Source of the DNA: Poecilobothrus nobilitatus | Taxonomy: Eukaryota; Arthropoda; Insecta; Diptera; Dolichopodidae | NCBI GenBank assembly: GCA_947095535.1 | Contig: OX352773.1 | Span: 128,108,830-128,172,829, forward strand | Direction of reading: 5' to 3' | DNA length: 64,000 nt | Shown here: positions 60,096-64,000 of the stretch, in pieces | How positions within the stretch are numbered: the first letter of the stretch is position 1 | Layout of the letters: each line of letters opens with the position of its first letter | Notes under the pieces: generated by a model | Databases searched by the model: none | Told to the model about the DNA's origin: nothing | Seen by the model: the letters and a program-made list of their open reading frames with translations, nothing else | Made by a program: the position numbers and the translations under genes

Positions 60096-62330
60096 TAACA
60101 GAACAACATAAATTTCTTTTCAAAAACACCAACTGGAATAAGTTTAAGAAAAAAATTGACAAAAATCTTGATAACGAATATCTAAATTCCAGAAATCAGA
60201 TCTGTGATAATAGCACTTTAAATATAAAAAAAAATATAAATTATCATTTAATTAAAATAGACCAAGTAATTATAAAAACTATAGATGAAATTGTCCCAAA
60301 ACAGGAACAATTTAATAACATGAACAAAATAAATTCTCCGATAATTAAAAAACTAATTACAAAAAAAAACAGCTTGTTTAACCATCTTCATCGAATACGT
60401 TCACAGAACCTAAATTTTTCTAATCATCAAATAAATTTTCTTAAAAGCCTCCTTAACAACGTTAAAACTATAATAAAACAGCGCATAACATTGGAAATTA
60501 ATCAATATTGGCACAATAGAATTAGTAAAATTAATACCAAAAACAGAAATATGTTTCCTGAAATAAACAAAATTTTTAGAAAAAACGCCAACTCAAATAT
60601 CAAAAGTTTGCATATAGATAACAACGAACTCTTAACTAAAAACAATATAGATAGGGCTAAACTCAGCAGAACAAATGACAATAAATATATATTAAAAGAA
60701 AAAAAAGATGTTTTAATTGTATTTAGTTCATATATCGAAAATACACACAAAATAAGTATTCCAGATAATATCTTCCATAATCGCATAAAAAATAAAATAA
60801 ATGAATTTAAAAATATGAACAAAATCAAAAAACAAAATAATGTAAAAAATAAAAACAATTATTTCACAGATTTTGATGAAATAAAAAATATAATGACATA
60901 TTTAAAAAAGAAAATCTCACATGGTGCAAATAGAATTCCGAATCTTGTTATAAAGAATTTGAGCGATAAATTAATAAATAAATATGTGATATTATTTAAT
61001 AACACGCTAAATCACTCGTATTATCCAACAACTTGGAAACTAGCTCGTATAATGGTATTTAAAAAACCGGTTTTTCAAAACCGGCAACCGGCTCGTATAA
61101 TGGTATTTAAAAAACCGGCAAAGATTCAACTAACCCCAGTAATTACCGGCCGATAAGCTTGCTACCAAGCGTAAGTAAAATTTATGAAGTCCTAATAAAT
61201 GGTAAAATCACAAAACAATCTTAAGATAAAAAACATAATACGCGAAAACCAATTCGGATTTCGATTCAAACATTCAACAATACATGCAGTAACAAAATTA
61301 ACATCTGACATATGTTGATGACATATAAACAAAAATTATGGAGTAGGAGCATGTCTCATCGATCTAGAAAAAGCTTTCAACTCTGTTTGGATTGATGGCC
61401 TAATGTACAAGCTGCTATACAAGTATAAATTCCCACAACATCTAGTAGCTTTAATGCAAGATATGATTAGCGACAATAAATTTTATATAGAAACACATGA
61501 AACCGAAATTCCTCCAAAACTTAGTCAATTATGCAATGGACTTTAACAAGGCGCAGTAAATTCACCGATTCTATTTTCGATTTATATCATCGACATGTTA
61601 AAAATGCTAGAATTTTCTAAAGGGTTTAATTATTCTATAGCTTTTGCGGATGACATAATTATTTATTCTGCCAGTAAGTGGGTATATGAACCTCAGCAAG
61701 GGGTTCAAAAAATGTTCAACATCATCATAGATTTCTGTAAAGTATGGCTGTTAAAAATTAATTTTAACAAGTGCGAAAGCATATTATTTAGAAACACGTA
61801 TAATAACCTTAATTACAATTATAAGAAAAACTGGAAAAGGTTCATTATAAAAGCACCTTACAGTAACGCGATAGCGAACAAAAAAACCGTGAAGTACCTA
61901 GGAGTTCACCTACATAGAAATCTTAACTACATACAACAAGTAAAAAGCGCAACAGAAAAAGGTACCAAAGCTATGCATGCATGTAAAAAACTATTTTATA
62001 ATAAGGCACTCAACAATAAAGTGAAAATCATTGCATACCTTATATTGATCAGACCAGTATTATCATATGGTATACCAGTATTGTATAATATAAGTGCCAG
62101 TCTCATGGAAAAAATAAGAAAATTTGTAAGAAAGTGCATAAGAGTATGTTCAAATGTATTAACAAATCACACAAACCAGAATCTGACTACAAATGTTTTT
62201 ATTCCAATAAATATTTGTACAAACAACAACAGAATCGATACGATACGCAAACATAAACAGAATCGATAATTTTATGATAAAATTAATTCGAAATCATTAT
62301 GTTAGAGCAACAAAAAAACTTTGCTCTCGG
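60096..62330 (+). pseudogene. Jockey-like ORF2 reverse transcriptase
   Basis: Linker (60.1-60.85 kb, Asn/Lys-rich, open), then 'HGANRIPNLVIKNLSDK' and 'TTWKLARIMVFKKP' (61025). A 47-bp tandem duplication ('gctcgtataatggtatttaa' twice, 61043 and 61090) shifts the frame before 'NPSNYRPISLLPSVSKIYEV' (61130). Then 'GVGACLIDLEKAFNSVW' (motif A, 61340), 'CNGL' + stop + 'QGAVNSPILFSIYIIDM' (motif B, with TAA replacing the residue before QG, 61533), 'SIAFADDIIIYSAS' (catalytic, 61640), 'KYLGVHLHRNLNYIQQ' (61893) and 'LILIRPVLSYGIPVLYN' (62042). Weak C-terminal text continues to about 62580 ('RQNCWWFGA'). Confidence 0.8.
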
Positions 62331-62900
62331 GTTTTATAGCCCCTGAGCATTTTATATATCTAGATAAAAATGGTTATATTCAAAACCTGAATCGTGTCCC
62401 TATACTATATCACTATAGTAGACGGGCTACATGTAAAACTATTTAATATAATCCTGGTAACATTAATAGAGATCTCCTGAAGTATGACATGAGTATTCCT
62501 AATAAGGATACATTAATTAGGCAAAACTGTTGGTGGTTTGGTGCAGCATGAAATATATGGAAACATATTTTAGTATGTATATTAGTGTAAGGTAGGATAA
62601 GATTTTAAATTATAGGTTAAGTTAGTATAGGCTTGTTTTAAAATTAAAAAGAAAAAAACATTGATTTTTAAAACAATTTTTTCAATGAAACTTTAAGGAA
62701 GATATTATATAAATATGTATGTATATTAAAAATAAGAAAAAGCTAATTTAACATTGACATAACTTAACATAAAAAAAAAATAAAAATTAAATTTTAGATG
62801 TTAAAAAAAAAAAATATTGATAAGAAACGTTTTTTTTTGTAAACTTTTTTAGGTTAAGGCAAATTTGCTAAATTGGAATAAATAAAGTTAAAAAAAAAAA

Positions 62901-63677
62901 TTAGTAAACAGGATTGTGTCTTTGATATTTTAAATTTAAAAAACTATAGTGCTGAATATGCTAAATTAGGGTGAAAATATGAAAAGTTTTTAAATTTTGG
63001 GTTTAAAAATTTCAAAGTTTGGTTTAAAAACAAAATTATTATTAACAAAGGTTAAACATATTTACCAAGTCAAATTTATATTATATTTTAACAATTTAAG
63101 TTATCCTAACCTTATGCAAAAAAATTAGTAAAGTGAAGATATGTAAAGTTTTTAAAGTTTATTATTATTAAAGTTTAAACTTTAATATTTACTTGAAAAA
63201 AAAGTTTGATTTGAATAGGTACATAAAGAAATGTATGCAAAATAATTTTAAATTAAATGTTTTGTTATAATAAATATATTATTTATAAAATAAATAATAA
63301 AAGTTTTGAGTTAAACGGTTGAAATACAATGAAATATTATGAACTTTGAGAAGTTTTATAGTTAAATTAAAAGTTATAAATAATCAGATAAATTCGAATT
63401 TTATCTAAACTTTTACTGTCAATTTATAGATTTTTATATTTAAGAAACGTTTTTTATTTGTCTCTGGTTTTATTTAAAGTTTTCAACAGCTTAAAAACTT
63501 CGCTAAGCTAAAAATGATTGAACACACTTAAGATTCGATTTTTTTCTTTTTTGTAATAATAAAAAAACAAGTTTGTTCCTGTTGGTTTAAATAATATATT
63601 TTTTTTTATTCATTTTTAAATTATATTTTTTTTATTAAAACTAAGCTAACAAAAACTTAATTTTTTATTTTTTACAA
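62901..63677. other. AT-rich spacer
   Basis: Homopolymer-rich; several 'aaagtttgg' and 'aagtttaaa' phrases around 62990-63200 repeat loosely. No gene. Confidence 0.35.
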
Positions 63678-64000
63678 TTATTGCTCAATGGCATAATGCC
63701 CTTCAACATATGTGCTTACTTTATCTGCGATTACATATCTTTTATTATCTAATGAACTTAAAGCTACTTTATTTAAATTCTGTGTATAAATTATATGTAA
63801 ATGTGATCTAAATATTTTAATTTCTCTTAAACAAACTACATTTCTAAAAAACAATTTTTATAGTTATCTAACGTTAAACTATTGACAATATATCTTTTTA
63901 TTCCTTTTGCTTTTTTAACAGTTTCATTTTCATGTGTTTGAAGAAAATAAATTTTAGATTTTAATCCTATAAATTCATAATTAAAGACTGCTTTCTTTGC
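63678..64000 (-). pseudogene. B-family DNA polymerase C-terminus (Polinton/Maverick-like or related virus), runs off the window
   Basis: Minus strand entering at 64000. 'FIGLKSKIYFLQTHENET' then 'KKAKGIKRYIVNSLTLDNYK' (63975-63865), and after a one-base frameshift near 63845 'ALSSLDNKRYVIADKV' and 'EGHYAIEQ' with stop at 63678. The K-K-A-K-G-(I/V)-K segment followed by ALSxxDxKRYV and GHY is the familiar C-terminal signature of protein-primed-type PolB encoded by Polintons/Mavericks and related insect-associated viruses. Catalytic palm motifs would lie outside the window. The frameshift makes this copy likely dead. Description rests on about 100 residues. Confidence 0.55.

Larger units (their letters stand above)
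58250..62900 (+). mobile_element. Jockey-like non-LTR retrotransposon
   Basis: ORF1 (58.25-59.37 kb) with coiled coil, PRE_C2HC-type domain and three CCHC knuckles, ORF2 (59.65-62.58 kb) with endonuclease and RT, and a 3' tail 'aataaataaagtt' plus poly(A) ending at about 62900. This is the architecture of Drosophila Jockey-clade elements. The 4.6 kb length is near full size. Damage is moderate: a frameshift or stop about every 300-500 bp and a 47-bp duplication in RT. Confidence 0.78.

Noticed and set aside
1..64000. A host protein-coding gene with introns
   Set aside because: All recognisable protein text belongs to mobile elements. Weak splice-like signals are everywhere in AT-rich DNA, and none links conserved exons.

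Overview
The window looks like a piece of an insect nuclear genome, most likely dipteran. It is very AT-rich. It is packed with eukaryotic transposable elements of insect type (Ty1/copia, gypsy, BEL/Pao, CR1/Jockey/I-like non-LTR elements, pogo, mariner, FLYWCH-type MULE), and it carries DINE/mini-me-like repeats with (CCGT)n tracts and 'TATACCC...GGGTATA' ends. I found no convincing host gene, no functional tRNA or rRNA and no CRISPR array. Almost every coding segment is the broken body of a mobile element. This is a transposon graveyard (heterochromatin-like or intergenic), and the biology lies in how the elements are nested, duplicated and folded back on each other.

Layout. 0.44-7.13 kb: a copia-like element (minus) with both short LTRs and a half-tRNA-type primer site, split by a 4.2 kb CR1-like element (plus). 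7.4-9.2 kb: fragments of two more non-LTR elements. 9.74-11.28 kb: a 1.5 kb DINE-like repeat with a second direct copy at 47.29-48.88 kb. 12.5-16.2 kb: a decayed non-LTR element interrupted by repeat DNA. 16.4-17.0 kb: a repeat whose inverted relative lies at 30.4-31.9 kb, the latter carrying a 0.58 kb MITE. 16.9-20.15 kb: a non-LTR element with an internally deleted partial second copy. 20.2-20.9 kb: another DINE-like unit. 21.3-23.6 kb: an element with an internal 147-bp tandem array. 23.5-29.5 kb: a gypsy element whose LTR-leader-gag start is tandemly duplicated (1.416 kb) together with the end of the neighbouring array element. 35-39 kb: a Jockey RT scrap, a pogo transposase pseudogene and an RNase H scrap. 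39.4-43.06 kb: a palindromic fold-back plus a full inverted copy of the 147-bp-array element, with a higher-order repeat. 49-50 kb: a mariner-like element with matching terminal inverted repeats. 51.7-54.75 kb: BEL/Pao pol, abutted by a MULE whose 473-codon FLYWCH-transposase ORF is the only long intact gene. 57.5-58.1 kb: a tRNA-like head and two 0.28 kb tandem units. 58.2-62.9 kb: a Jockey-like element. 63.68 kb to the window edge: the C-terminus of a B-family DNA polymerase resembling Polinton/Maverick or related viral enzymes.

The most unusual structure is the 147-bp-array family: three copies in both orientations, an exact 147-bp period equal to nucleosome-core DNA length, a 451-bp higher-order repeat, and a head-to-head palindrome of its ends. 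It looks like a transposable element turning into satellite DNA. Family assignments come from motif recognition by eye; no database search was possible. Element borders are approximate unless an LTR, terminal inverted repeat or target duplication is cited.
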